NCBI GenBank assembly: GCA_903945325.1
Contig: CAJAVE010000214.1
Location: 1-64,000, forward strand
Direction of reading: 5' to 3'
Length of the DNA stretch: 64,000 nt
From: an uncultured beta proteobacterium
Lineage (GTDB): Bacteria > Pseudomonadota > Gammaproteobacteria > Burkholderiales > Burkholderiaceae_C
Below, in pieces: positions 32,879 through 42,757 of the stretch (position 1 is its first letter; every line of letters begins with the position of its first letter). Both the position numbers and the translations under genes were made by a program. Under the pieces are notes generated by a model that was not told the DNA's origin, did no database searches, and saw only the letters and a list, made by a program, of their open reading frames with translations.

Positions 32879-34765
32879 TCAGGCCGCCAGGCTTTGCTCC
32901 AATTTGGCTTTGGTTTCCACCAGCTCTTTGGGCAGGTGGTAGGCCAACTGGGTGAACAGTTCATCGTGCAGGGCAAATTCCTGCTTCCAGGCGGCTTTGT
33001 CCAGGCTGGTCACACTGTCAAACTGGGCCTGGGTGAAGTCCAGACCGGTCCAGTTGATTTCAGAGTAGGTCGGGCTCACGCCAAAACCATTGGCTGAGCC
33101 TGCGGCTGCGCCTTCCAGCCGGTCAATCATCCACTTCAGTACGCGCATGTTGTCGCCATAGCCGGGCCAGACAAACTGGCCGTCGGCGCCCTTGCGGAAC
33201 CAGTTGACGCAGTAGATGCTGGGCAGTTTGCCGCCAAATTCTTCGAGCTTGTGCTCCATGTCCAGCCAATGCTGGAAGTAGTCGCTCATGTTGTAGCCGC
33301 AGAACGGCAGCATGGCAAACGGGTCGCGGCGTACCACGCCCATTTGACCAACAGCCGCAGCGGTGGTCTCTGAGCCCATGGTGGCGGCCATGTAAACACC
33401 CTCCATCCAGGTCCGTGCCTCGGTCACCAGCGGCACGGTGGTGGAGCGGCGTCCGCCGAAGATGAATGCGTCAATGGCGACGCCAGCGGGGTTGTCCCAC
33501 TCGGGATCCAGCGCCGGGTTATTGCCCGCAGCCACGGTGAAACGTGAATTGGGATGGGCTGCCTTGGCACCGGTTTGTTTGGCGATTTCCGGGGTCCAGT
33601 CCTTGCCTTGCCAATCGATCAGGTGCGCAGGAACGCCGCCGCCGTCTTTTTCCATGCCTTCCCACCAGATGTCGCCGTCGTCTGTGAGTGCCACGTTGGT
33701 GTAAATCACGTTCTTGTCCAGACTGGCCATGCAGTTCGGGTTGGTGTGAAAGTTGGTGCCAGGTGCAACGCCGAAGTAACCCGCCTCCGGGTTGATAGCG
33801 TACATCTTGCCATCGGCATGGGGTTTGATCCAGGCGATGTCGTCGCCGATGGTCGTTACCTTCCAGCCCGCGAAACCGGCTTCTGGCGGCACCAGCATGG
33901 AGAAGTTGGTCTTGCCACAGGCGCTGGGGAAAGCAGCAGCCACGTGGTATTTCTTGCCCTGCGGGTTGGTCACACCCAGAATGAGCATGTGTTCGGCCAG
34001 CCAGCCCTGGTCACGGCCCATGTTGGAGGCAATACGCAGCGCAAAGCACTTCTTGCCCAGCAATGCATTGCCGCCGTAGCCGGAGCCGTACGACCAGATC
34101 TCACGGGTCTCGGGGTAGTGCACGATGTATTTGGTCTTGTTGCAAGGCCATTTCACATCGGCCTGGCCAGCGGCAAGGGGTGCGCCCACGGTGTGCACGC
34201 AAGGCACAAAGGCTCCATCCACGCCCAGCACGTCGTACACGGCCTTGCCCATACGGGTCATGATCTTCTGGTTGACCGCCACGTAGGCGCTGTCAGAGAG
34301 TTCAATACCAATGTGCGAAATGTGTGAACCCAGCGGGCCCATGGAGAAAGGCACCACATACATGGTGCGCCCGGCCATGCAGCCGTCGAACAGGGCCTTT
34401 TCGCCGTCCTTGCCCGTTTGCAGCAGAACGCGCATGTCGGCTGGGGCCATCCAGTTGTTGGTCGGTCCGGCGTTTTCCTTCTTCTCGGAGCAGATATAGG
34501 TGCGGTCTTCCACGCGTGCCACATCGCTGGGGTCCGAGCAGGCCAGGAAACTGTTGGGACGCTTGGTTTCGTTGAGCTTCTTGAACGTGCCGCCATCGAC
34601 CAGTTGTTGGCACAGGCGCTGGTATTCTTCGTCAGAGCCATCGCACCAATAGATGGCAGCAGGCTTGGTGAGTGCGGCCATTTCGGCCACCCAGGCAATC
34701 AGCCTGGCGTTTTTGACGTAGCTTGGGGCGTTGAGATTCAATCCCTGCATCGCGGGTGCGTTCAT
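32879..34765 (-). CDS. pckG: Phosphoenolpyruvate carboxykinase (GTP)
   Basis: [45 protein letters not shown] kinase-1 motif; GTP-type PEPCK throughout. Confidence 0.95.
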   Translation of the reverse strand: MNAPAMQGLNLNAPSYVKNARLIAWVAEMAALTKPAAIYWCDGSDEEYQRLCQQLVDGGTFKKLNETKRPNSFLACSDPSDVARVEDRTYICSEKKENAGPTNNWMAPADMRVLLQTGKDGEKALFDGCMAGRTMYVVPFSMGPLGSHISHIGIELSDSAYVAVNQKIMTRMGKAVYDVLGVDGAFVPCVHTVGAPLAAGQADVKWPCNKTKYIVHYPETREIWSYGSGYGGNALLGKKCFALRIASNMGRDQGWLAEHMLILGVTNPQGKKYHVAAAFPSACGKTNFSMLVPPEAGFAGWKVTTIGDDIAWIKPHADGKMYAINPEAGYFGVAPGTNFHTNPNCMASLDKNVIYTNVALTDDGDIWWEGMEKDGGGVPAHLIDWQGKDWTPEIAKQTGAKAAHPNSRFTVAAGNNPALDPEWDNPAGVAIDAFIFGGRRSTTVPLVTEARTWMEGVYMAATMGSETTAAAVGQMGVVRRDPFAMLPFCGYNMSDYFQHWLDMEHKLEEFGGKLPSIYCVNWFRKGADGQFVWPGYGDNMRVLKWMIDRLEGAAAGSANGFGVSPTYSEINWTGLDFTQAQFDSVTSLDKAAWKQEFALHDELFTQLAYHLPKELVETKAKLEQSLAA

Positions 34766-34780
34766 AAGTAGAGCTCCTAG

Positions 34781-34801
34781 TTTGAAAATCGTCTTTTCAA
34801 A
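34781..34801. promoter_or_regulatory. Perfect inverted repeat TTTGAAAA-N5-TTTTCAAA just upstream of pckG
   Basis: Directly visible. Confidence 0.45.
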
Positions 34802-35082
34802 ATGAGAGCGGCGCGCTTTGACTTTGAGAAAACGTCTTCCGGTAAACCATGGGATGCAGGCACCCAGAAACTTCACGCGGATAACTTGGGTAGGACCAAC
34901 ATTTTAAGAACTGATACCGAGGTTACATGCAAGTTACCACCGAAAACTATGCAAAGCCTGCATAGGTTTATGTGTTTAAGTAATCAGGGTTGGGTGTTGA
35001 TGCCAGTTCCACACGCGCGGCTTTGGCGGTGAACCGGTCGTGTGTACGGTGTACAGGATATCTCTGTTGGACTCAGAAAACA

Positions 35083-35108
35083 CAACGGCCTTGCATGCAA
35101 GGCCGTTG
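35083..35108 (-). terminator. Intrinsic terminator for the minus-strand small ORF
   Basis: CAACGGCCTTGCATGCAAGGCCGTTG hairpin followed on minus strand by TGTTTTC. Confidence 0.7.
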
Positions 35109-35169
35109 AAATGATGGGATTGTCATAAGGCCATCCTGACGGACAGGCCCGCCGGGACTCCCATCAGGC

Positions 35170-35310
35170 TCAGGCCATTGTCACGGCGATGAATGCCAGC
35201 AAGAAAATCAGTACGCCGCCCACCACGGGCAATACAAACGGGATCATCGGAACGATGGCTTCAACCGGATCAATTTCATGGCCAGTTGTTTGAGGTGCGG
35301 GTGCGGACAT
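35170..35310 (-). CDS. 46-aa single-TM small protein, unknown function
   Basis: Manual reading: MSAPAPQTTGHEIDPVEAIVPMIPFVLPVVGGVLIFLLAFIAVTMA*; downstream terminator. Confidence 0.65.
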   Translation of the reverse strand: MSAPAPQTTGHEIDPVEAIVPMIPFVLPVVGGVLIFLLAFIAVTMA

Positions 35311-35390
35311 GCGGATTCCTTAAAAGCTGATAGGTTAGTTGCCACGGATTCTACCGACAAGCAACAAATGGCGTTGCAGCCCATGCCTGT

Positions 35391-36590
35391 CTAGCCCAAT
35401 TGCGCATCAAAGCCCGCTGCCCTCAGCACGCCCAGTACATCCTGAACATGCGCGTGACCACGCGTCTGCACTACCAACTCAATCTCGGCGTTCTGGGCGG
35501 AAAGCGTGGTGAACGCTCGCTGGTGGTGGACTTCTTCAATATTGGCGCCGGCCTCGGCCACCATGGCGGTTATGCGCGCCAGGGATCCCGGTACATCGCG
35601 CGCGCCCACCCGGATGCGCGCCAAGCGCCCCGCACGCACCATGCCGCGCTCAATGATGGCGGCCAATAACAGCGGATCAATATTGCCGCCGCACAACACC
35701 AGTCCAACCCGTTTGCCTTTGAAGCGCTCGGGGTACTTCAACAAGGCTGCCAGACCAACGGCACCGGCGCCTTCGACAAGCGTTTTCTCGACTTCCAGCA
35801 GCATGACCAAGGCCTGCTCAATGTCGCCTTCATCCACCAGTAACAGATCGTCCACCCGCTCTCGGATGATCTCCATGGGAATGCTCCCGGGCGTGCCAAC
35901 TGCTATGCCTTCGGCAATGGTGCTGGTGCCTTGAGGGTGGTGGGTGCCCTTGATGGCATTGAACATGGCCGGAAAGCGCACGGTCTGTACGCCTACCACT
36001 TCCAAGCCGGGTTTTAGCGCCTTGGCTACCGTGGCCATGCCCGAGATGAGGCCGCCGCCTCCGATGGCGACGACCAGCGTGTCCAGATCGGGCGCCTCTT
36101 CCAGCATCTCCAGTGCAACCGTGCCCTGCCCTGCCAAGATGGCTTCATCATCATAAGGGTGGACAAAAGTCAGATGGCGTTCGTCCGCAATCGCAAATGC
36201 ATGGGCGCGGGCTTCTTCCAGCGTGTCCCCGTGCAGGATGACTTCTGCACCAAAACCACGCGTGCGTTCCACCTTCACGCCCGGTGTAAAACGTGGCATC
36301 ACGATCACTGCATGCAAACCCAGGCGCTGTGCGTGGTAAGCCACACCCTGCGCGTGGTTGCCTGCACTCATGGCAATGACGCCCTGCGCGGACTGCTCGG
36401 GCGTGAGCTGGGCAAGCTTGTTGCAAGCCCCGCGCTCTTTGAACGATGCGGTGAATTGCAGGTTTTCAAACTTCAGAAAAATCTGTGCGCCGGTGATATC
36501 GGACAGGGTTTTGGAAGCGACGCAAGGTGTGCGCAACAAGTGACCTTGCAGGCGTTGTGCTGCGGCAAGAATGTCGGTGTATTCAATCAT
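35391..36590 (-). CDS. ilvA: Threonine ammonia-lyase with C-terminal ACT-like domain
   Basis: FLKFENLQFTASFKERGACNKL PLP-lysine motif; AIGGGGLISG; C-terminal regulatory domain. Confidence 0.88.
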   Translation of the reverse strand: MIEYTDILAAAQRLQGHLLRTPCVASKTLSDITGAQIFLKFENLQFTASFKERGACNKLAQLTPEQSAQGVIAMSAGNHAQGVAYHAQRLGLHAVIVMPRFTPGVKVERTRGFGAEVILHGDTLEEARAHAFAIADERHLTFVHPYDDEAILAGQGTVALEMLEEAPDLDTLVVAIGGGGLISGMATVAKALKPGLEVVGVQTVRFPAMFNAIKGTHHPQGTSTIAEGIAVGTPGSIPMEIIRERVDDLLLVDEGDIEQALVMLLEVEKTLVEGAGAVGLAALLKYPERFKGKRVGLVLCGGNIDPLLLAAIIERGMVRAGRLARIRVGARDVPGSLARITAMVAEAGANIEEVHHQRAFTTLSAQNAEIELVVQTRGHAHVQDVLGVLRAAGFDAQLG

Positions 36591-36722
36591 GCGGCAATTG
36601 TCAGGGCATTTATCCGGACATTGCTCGGAACCACTTTGGTGCAGAATCTCGTCGCCAAGGCTTCCATCTTGCGCCAGTCTGGGTTATGGTGAACCCGTAC
36701 TTCACTGTGCCGGAGGCGTTTG

Positions 36723-39050
36723 ATGACCAAGCGTTTGCTGTCCCAGCCCTTGGGCGGGCACTTGATTCCCTCACCGGGCCTTTTGGAGGCGCCGGTGTTA
36801 GACCTGATGTGTTCGCACTTTGTGCTCACCCTGGCGGCGCGCCAGGGCGCCAGCCTGAACGTGCGGCGCGACTTCAACGGCATTGTGGGCCTGGCCGGGC
36901 GCCATCTCGTGTGGCCGGTATCGGTTCTTGACCGGTTGCGGGAGTTTCTTGCGCGGCGATGTGTGAGTAACGAACTGTGGCGCGGCCATGAGGCATTGGA
37001 CTCCGCCGAATTTTTGGCGCGCCATGGTGCCTGGCGCGGTCCGTACGATGAAGCCACGCTGTATTTCTTTCTGGACGAATACGCCAAGGATCAACCCAAG
37101 GATTTGATTTCTGTTCTGGCCGTGACCGGTGAGTGGCTGAGCCACTCGCTCAAGCGCCAATCCACGCTGGTTGAAAAAAATATCAATGCACTCGCTGGCC
37201 TGTTGCAACTCAACAAGGCCGAGCGGGCTTTGCTACTTTATGGAACCCTGGCCCGTTACCAGCGCGACATGCGCAGCATTCTGGTCGAGTTCAAGGTCAA
37301 CAATGCGCCAGAAGCCTATGCCGCTATTGCCGAAGTGGCAGGCGTCAATCCGGACCAAGTGGCCGAGGCACTGCGCGCAGGCTCCAGACTGGAGCGTATC
37401 GGCTTGGTGGAAAACCTGATTTCCGAGCACAACATCACCGATCTGGCCGACCTGATGAAGGTCAGCGAGAAGCTGCCGCCGGTGTTGATGCGACAGTACC
37501 GCGACCAGGCCGAACTGATGGCGGTTTTCACCCGCTTGTCCACCAAAAGCGTCTTGCGACTGGATGACTTTGCCTTTGTTGCCGAAGACGCCCAGGTCTT
37601 GCGTTCCCTGCTGGCCAATGCGGTGGCCCGCCAGGAAGTCGGTATCAATGTACTCCTGTACGGCCCGCCAGGCACCGGCAAGACAGAGCTGGCCAAGGTG
37701 GTGGCGCAAGCGGCGGGGCTGGAGCTGTTTGAGGTCGAGTATGCAGACCGGGATGGCAATTCCCTGAGTGGGCGCGACCGCTACCGATCCTTGCAGATTG
37801 CCCAGGTCTTTCTCAAGGGCAGCGCCCAGGCCGCACTGCTGTTCGACGAAGTGGAGGACGTGTTTCCGCCGCTGTCCAGCGAAGCGGTACTGTGGATGGC
37901 GCGCGCCGAAGCCCAGGTTGCGCCGACCAGCAGCAGCGTGAGCGGCAAAGCCTGGGTCAACCAGGTGCTGGAATCCAATGTGGTGCCCACGATCTGGGTG
38001 ACCAACCGGATTGAGCAGATCGACCCCGCGTTTCGCCGACGCTTTGCCTACCACCTGGAACTCAAGTCGCCCCCACCCGGTGCACGAGAGGAACTGGTGC
38101 GCAAGACGCTGTCGGGGGTGGCCGTGTCGGATGCATTTGTGGCACGACTGACCCGCCGCAAGGGACTCACGCCAGCGCAAATCCGCACGGCGGTCCGATT
38201 TGCGGACTTGGCTTGTGCCGCTTTGACGGAACGCGTGCAGGCTGATTTGGAGGGATTGATCGAACGTCAACTCAAAAATGCCGACCAGGCGCTAGGAAAC
38301 CGTGCGCAGGATGGCGCTCGCCCGGGGGGGCGTACTGCCTACGACATGGCGCTGTTGAACGTGCAAACCCGGTTTGAGATTCCTCGTATGGTGCAAGCCT
38401 TGCAGGCGCGCGGGCACGGAACCCTGTGCTTTTATGGCCCACCCGGTACCGGCAAAACCGCGCTGGCCGAGCACATTGCCAGCACGCTGGCCCAGCCCCT
38501 ACACATCCGCCAGGCCAGTGATTTGATGAGCAAATATGTCGGGGAGACCGAACAAAACATGGCTGCCATGTTCCGCGAGGCTGAGGCGGAGAACGCTATT
38601 TTGCTGCTCGACGAAGCCGACAGTTTCCTGCAGGACCGCCGGGGCGCGCAGCGCAGCCACGAGGTCAGTGAAGTCAATGAAATGCTGCAGGGCATGGAGC
38701 GGTTTCACGGGATATTTATCTGCACCACCAACCTGATGGACCGTATTGACCAGGCTGCACTACGACGGTTTACCTTCAAGATCCATTTCCTGCCCCTGAC
38801 CCGTGACCAGCGTTTGGCCCTGTTTGTGACGGATGCCTGTGCGGGCGACGCAGCGCGACTATCGCGTGATTTTGCGCAGCGGCTGGCATGCCTGGACCAA
38901 CTCTGCATGGGCGACTTTGCAGCGGTCAAACGCCAGGCCTCGATTCTGGACGTTTGCATGGATGCGGCAGAATTTTTGGTGCAGCTAGAGGCCGAGCACC
39001 GCATCAAACCCGAGGTTCGGGACCTGCGGGCCATGGGTTTTATGCCCTGA
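36723..39050 (+). CDS. Tandem-AAA ATPase of unknown function
   Basis: Two Walker A motifs (YGPPGTGKTELAK, YGPPGTGKTALAE), Walker B ALLFDEVEDVF and ILLLDEADSFL. Confidence 0.87.
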   Translation: MTKRLLSQPLGGHLIPSPGLLEAPVLDLMCSHFVLTLAARQGASLNVRRDFNGIVGLAGRHLVWPVSVLDRLREFLARRCVSNELWRGHEALDSAEFLARHGAWRGPYDEATLYFFLDEYAKDQPKDLISVLAVTGEWLSHSLKRQSTLVEKNINALAGLLQLNKAERALLLYGTLARYQRDMRSILVEFKVNNAPEAYAAIAEVAGVNPDQVAEALRAGSRLERIGLVENLISEHNITDLADLMKVSEKLPPVLMRQYRDQAELMAVFTRLSTKSVLRLDDFAFVAEDAQVLRSLLANAVARQEVGINVLLYGPPGTGKTELAKVVAQAAGLELFEVEYADRDGNSLSGRDRYRSLQIAQVFLKGSAQAALLFDEVEDVFPPLSSEAVLWMARAEAQVAPTSSSVSGKAWVNQVLESNVVPTIWVTNRIEQIDPAFRRRFAYHLELKSPPPGAREELVRKTLSGVAVSDAFVARLTRRKGLTPAQIRTAVRFADLACAALTERVQADLEGLIERQLKNADQALGNRAQDGARPGGRTAYDMALLNVQTRFEIPRMVQALQARGHGTLCFYGPPGTGKTALAEHIASTLAQPLHIRQASDLMSKYVGETEQNMAAMFREAEAENAILLLDEADSFLQDRRGAQRSHEVSEVNEMLQGMERFHGIFICTTNLMDRIDQAALRRFTFKIHFLPLTRDQRLALFVTDACAGDAARLSRDFAQRLACLDQLCMGDFAAVKRQASILDVCMDAAEFLVQLEAEHRIKPEVRDLRAMGFMP

Positions 39051-39063
39051 GGTGCAGTGTCAG

Positions 39064-39165
39064 CAAGAATTTTCTTGGTCCTGTCAACCGCCAGACGGGG
39101 TCATCCGTCTTAGGTGTAAGCGGACGCCAGAACCAAGCGGTAGGCGGGTCGAAAGACCCGTCAGG
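39064..39165 (+). ncRNA. Candidate structured RNA (nested helices plus GAAA-loop hairpin)
   Basis: CTTGGT(39074-79)/ACCAAG(39132-37); CCGC(39088-91)/GCGG(39120-23); AGACGG(39093-98)/CCGTCT(39105-10); CGGGTC-GAAA-GACCCG(39145-60). Confidence 0.45.
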
Positions 39166-39207
39166 CGACTTGAAAGTGTCCATTTCTCATCATTTTGAAT
39201 AATTTGT

Positions 39208-39510
39208 ATGAACAAAGAGACGATCAAAGTACCCGAAAAAGGCACTTACCAATGGCAGCTGTTTGACTACTGGTCAGACGAATTCCGCCAGACCAATGCC
39301 GACCACTCCGCTTACATTGCGCTCAATTTTGCCGGCGTACTCGATGCCTGCCGCACCAAATTGCAACACCTGATCCAGCACCACAAGCAGCATGTGTGCG
39401 ATGCCAAAGGCGGACTCCGCCACAGCCGCGCCATCGCCCGCCTGCAAAACACCATGTCCGGAGCCGCGCTCTCTTATGAGACCTGCTTTCGTCAAGGCTC
39501 AGCAGCGTAA
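39208..39510 (+). CDS. Hypothetical 100-aa protein
   Basis: MNKETIKVPEKGTYQWQLFDYWSDEFRQTNADHSAYIALNFAGVLDACRTKLQ; complete ORF downstream of the structured region. Confidence 0.5.
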   Translation: MNKETIKVPEKGTYQWQLFDYWSDEFRQTNADHSAYIALNFAGVLDACRTKLQHLIQHHKQHVCDAKGGLRHSRAIARLQNTMSGAALSYETCFRQGSAA

Positions 39511-41441
39511 TTCAAAGACACCACGCGCAACACTTCCTGCGCGTACGCTTCCAGCTTCTTCGCCCCCATTCCGCTAATCCCCTGCAGGTCGTCCAGGGTT
39601 TGCGGAGCGCGTTTGGCAATGGCAGCCAACGTCGCATCATGAAAAATCACGTAGGCAGGCAGATTGTGCTCACGCGCAACCTCGGCGCGCCATGCCTTGA
39701 GCGCCGCGTATCGGATTAATCCTTCACCGTCCAGTGCAATCGGCGCCTTGATCGCCGCGGTCCCCGCGCCCGAACGCTTGGTCTTGCGGCTGGCCGGGGT
39801 GGATACCGATTCGCGCAGTTGCACCGATAGTTCGCCTCGCAACACGGAGCGGGACACCTCGGTGAGCTGCAAAGTGTTGAACGCCTGCGCATCCACTGCC
39901 ACGGCGCCCAAGGCAATCAGCTGGCGCAACACCCCCCGCAACTGAATCTCGCTGAAATCCGCGCCAATGCCAAAGGTGCTCAGCGCGGTGTGGCCGTATT
40001 GCGTGACCTTTTCAGTCGTTTTGCCGCGCAGGATGTCCATCACATGCCCGGCGCCAAACGACATACCGCTGGACTGCTGGATCCGGTAAATGGTGCTGAG
40101 CAGCTTGCGCGCGGCATCCGTGCCGTCCCAGACTTCGGGCGGATTCAAACAGTTGTCGCAATTTCTGCACCGGTACTGGGGGCCGTCACCCAGCTGTTCC
40201 CCAAAATACGCCAGCAAGCGCACCCGGCGGCAGTCGGTGGCTTCGGCCAGGCCGAGCAGGGCGTCGAGCTTGCCGCGCAAGCCTTGCTTGAACTCTTCGC
40301 CCGCCGGGCTTTCGTCAATCATGCGGCGCTGATTCACCACGTCCTGCAGGCCATAGGCCATCCAGGCGTAGGCCGGCAGACCGTCGCGCCCGGCCCTGCC
40401 GGTTTCCTGGTAGTAGCCCTCGATGTTCTTGGGCATGTCCAGGTGGGCCACAAAGCGCACATCGGGCTTGTCGATGCCCATGCCAAAGGCAATCGTGGCG
40501 ACCATCACCACGCCGTCTTCACGCAGAAAACGGTTTTGGTGGTCCTGGCGCACCCGGCTGTCCAGCCCGGCGTGGTAGGGCAAGGCGTTGATGCCGGCAT
40601 TCACCAGGGTCTGAGCCACATCCTCCACCCGTTTGCGCGACTGGCAGTAGACGATGCCCGCGTCGCCCTCGTGCTCGCGCTCGATGAAGCGCAACAATTG
40701 CTGCACCGCTTCACGCTTTTCGACAATCGTGTATCGGATGTTGGGGCGGTCAAAGCTGCTGACAAAGGCGCGGGCGTCCTGCAGTTGCAATCGTTCAAGG
40801 ATGTCCGCTTGCGTCAGGTCGTCCGCCGTGGCGGTCAGCGCCATGCGTGGCACACCGGCAAAGCGCTCGTGCAAAACCGTGAGTGCCCGGTATTCGGGCC
40901 GGAAGTCGTGGCCCCACTGGCTCACGCAATGCGCCTCGTCAATGGCAAACAGGCTGAGTAAGCCGCGCTCAAACAGGGAGTCGAGCAAGGCCAGAAACCG
41001 CGGATTGGTGACCCGTTCGGGCGCGGCGTACAACAGCGTGATATCGCCGCGCAGCAGGCGCTGCTCAACCTGATAAGCCTCGTCGTTGGTCAATGTGGAG
41101 TTCAAAAAAGCGGCGCTGACGCCCGCTTCATGCAGCGCGCCCACCTGGTCGTGCATCAGCGCAATCAGGGGGGAAACGACGATGCTGATGCCCAGCCCCG
41201 CACGCTGGCGGGCGATAGCCGGAATCTGGTAACACAGCGATTTGCCACCACCGGTGGGCATCAGCACCAGTGCGTCGCCGCCATTGGCCACATGCTCGAT
41301 GATGGCCTGCTGCGGGCCACGAAATTGCGCGTATCCAAACACTTCTTCCAGGATGGCGTGGCAGGTCTGACTGGAGGTGGCGGAAGAATGTGCTATCAAA
41401 ATACTAGCTGCTTGCGCAATGGTTACGGGGCCTTGAGCCAA
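39492..41441 (-). CDS. recQ: ATP-dependent DNA helicase RecQ
   Basis: PTGGGKSLCYQIPA, AIDEAHCVSQWGHDFRPEY, GRAGRDGLPA, zinc-binding Cys and HRDC region; true start uncertain because N-terminus reads through repeat copy E. Confidence 0.93.
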   Translation of the reverse strand: MAQGPVTIAQAASILIAHSSATSSQTCHAILEEVFGYAQFRGPQQAIIEHVANGGDALVLMPTGGGKSLCYQIPAIARQRAGLGISIVVSPLIALMHDQVGALHEAGVSAAFLNSTLTNDEAYQVEQRLLRGDITLLYAAPERVTNPRFLALLDSLFERGLLSLFAIDEAHCVSQWGHDFRPEYRALTVLHERFAGVPRMALTATADDLTQADILERLQLQDARAFVSSFDRPNIRYTIVEKREAVQQLLRFIEREHEGDAGIVYCQSRKRVEDVAQTLVNAGINALPYHAGLDSRVRQDHQNRFLREDGVVMVATIAFGMGIDKPDVRFVAHLDMPKNIEGYYQETGRAGRDGLPAYAWMAYGLQDVVNQRRMIDESPAGEEFKQGLRGKLDALLGLAEATDCRRVRLLAYFGEQLGDGPQYRCRNCDNCLNPPEVWDGTDAARKLLSTIYRIQQSSGMSFGAGHVMDILRGKTTEKVTQYGHTALSTFGIGADFSEIQLRGVLRQLIALGAVAVDAQAFNTLQLTEVSRSVLRGELSVQLRESVSTPASRKTKRSGAGTAAIKAPIALDGEGLIRYAALKAWRAEVAREHNLPAYVIFHDATLAAIAKRAPQTLDDLQGISGMGAKKLEAYAQEVLRVVSLNYAAEP

Positions 41442-41452
41442 AAAAGACCTAT
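41390..41452 (+). repeat. Dispersed repeat, copy E
   Basis: tgctatcaaaatactagctgcttgcgcaatggttacggggccttgagcc. Confidence 0.75.
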
Positions 41453-41524
41453 AGAACTGGGTCGAAGCCCGGTTGGATGCGCCCTATTGTCAGGCACACC
41501 CCACCCGCTGCACTAAAATTGCGC

Positions 41525-41628
41525 ATCCCAAGGAGCGCTGCAGCGTCCTGGCGCTGCGTTCGCAGGCTGCCAAAGGTCGCCAGGCTTGGGTTTGCCAACC
41601 GCGCTCACTTGTCTACCGAGAAAGTGAG
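41525..41628 (+). promoter_or_regulatory. S-adenosylhomocysteine (SAH) riboswitch with SD-sequestering platform
   Basis: CCCAAGGAGCGCTGCAGCG...GCCAGGCTTGGG...CCGCGCTCAC; P1 CCCAAG/CTTGGG; pseudoknot GAGCGC/GCGCTC; anti-SD CTCACTT with SD AAGTGAG. Confidence 0.9.
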
Positions 41629-41637
41629 CCGCCGACT

Positions 41638-42714
41638 ATGAAATCCGTCACCTACACCCGCGCCCAGGCCCTGCCCGGCATTTTGGCCCAACGCATTGCC
41701 ATTTTGGACGGTGCCATGGGCACCATGATCCAGCGCTTCAAGCTCGGCGAAGCGCAGTACCGTGGCGAGGGTTACACCGGCCCCGGCAGCCAGGGTGACC
41801 GGTTCAAAGACTTCCCGCGCGACGTCAAAGGCAACAACGAGTTGCTCAGCATCACCCGCCCCGACGTCATCAGTGACATCCATGAGCGCTATCTGGCCGC
41901 TGGTGCCGACCTGATCGAGACCAATACCTTCGGCGCCACCACCGTAGCCCAGGCCGACTACGGCATGGAAGACCTGGCAGTGGAGATGAATTTGGCGTCG
42001 GCTCGCTTGGCACGGGCGGCCTGCGACAAGTTCTCCACCCCCGACAAACCGCGCTTTGTGGCTGGTGCCGTGGGCCCCACACCCAAAACGGCCAGCATCA
42101 GCCCCGATGTGAACGACCCCGGCGCCCGCAACGTCACCTTTGAAGAGCTGCGCCAAGCCTACTACGACCAGGTGAAAGCGCTGATCGAGGGCGGCAGCGA
42201 CGTGCTGCTGGTGGAAACCATCTTCGACACGCTCAACGCCAAGGCGGCGCTGTTTGCAATTGACGAATACTTTGAGGCCAGCGGCGAGCGCCTGCCCATC
42301 ATCATCAGCGGCACGGTGACCGATGCATCCGGGCGCATCCTGTCCGGCCAGACCGTCACTGCGTTCTGGCACAGCGTGCGCCACGCCCAGCCGCTGGCCA
42401 TTGGCCTGAACTGCGCCTTGGGCGCAGCGCTGATGCGCCCCTATATCCAGGAACTCAACCGCGCCGCGCCCGACACCTTCATCAGCTGCTACCCCAATGC
42501 AGGCCTGCCCAACCCCATGAGCGACACCGGCTTTGATGAAACCCCGGATGTGACCAGCCGACTGGTACGTGAATTTGCCGCCGAAGGATTGGTAAATATT
42601 GTGGGGGGGTGCTGCGGCACTACACCCGACCACATTGGCGCCATTGCCCATGCCGTTGCACCGCTGACCGGACGCGCCGTGCAGCGCAACTACTTCTACA
42701 AAGAAGCGGCTTGA
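41638..42714 (+). CDS. metH: Methionine synthase, homocysteine-binding N-terminal half (split MetH)
   Basis: [30 protein letters not shown]...[14 protein letters not shown] Zn-binding Cys. Confidence 0.92.
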   Translation: MKSVTYTRAQALPGILAQRIAILDGAMGTMIQRFKLGEAQYRGEGYTGPGSQGDRFKDFPRDVKGNNELLSITRPDVISDIHERYLAAGADLIETNTFGATTVAQADYGMEDLAVEMNLASARLARAACDKFSTPDKPRFVAGAVGPTPKTASISPDVNDPGARNVTFEELRQAYYDQVKALIEGGSDVLLVETIFDTLNAKAALFAIDEYFEASGERLPIIISGTVTDASGRILSGQTVTAFWHSVRHAQPLAIGLNCALGAALMRPYIQELNRAAPDTFISCYPNAGLPNPMSDTGFDETPDVTSRLVREFAAEGLVNIVGGCCGTTPDHIGAIAHAVAPLTGRAVQRNYFYKEAA

Positions 42715-42757
42715 CGAAGTGCCTGGGGGCGGCCGTTGGCTCCACTGGGGTCTACGC

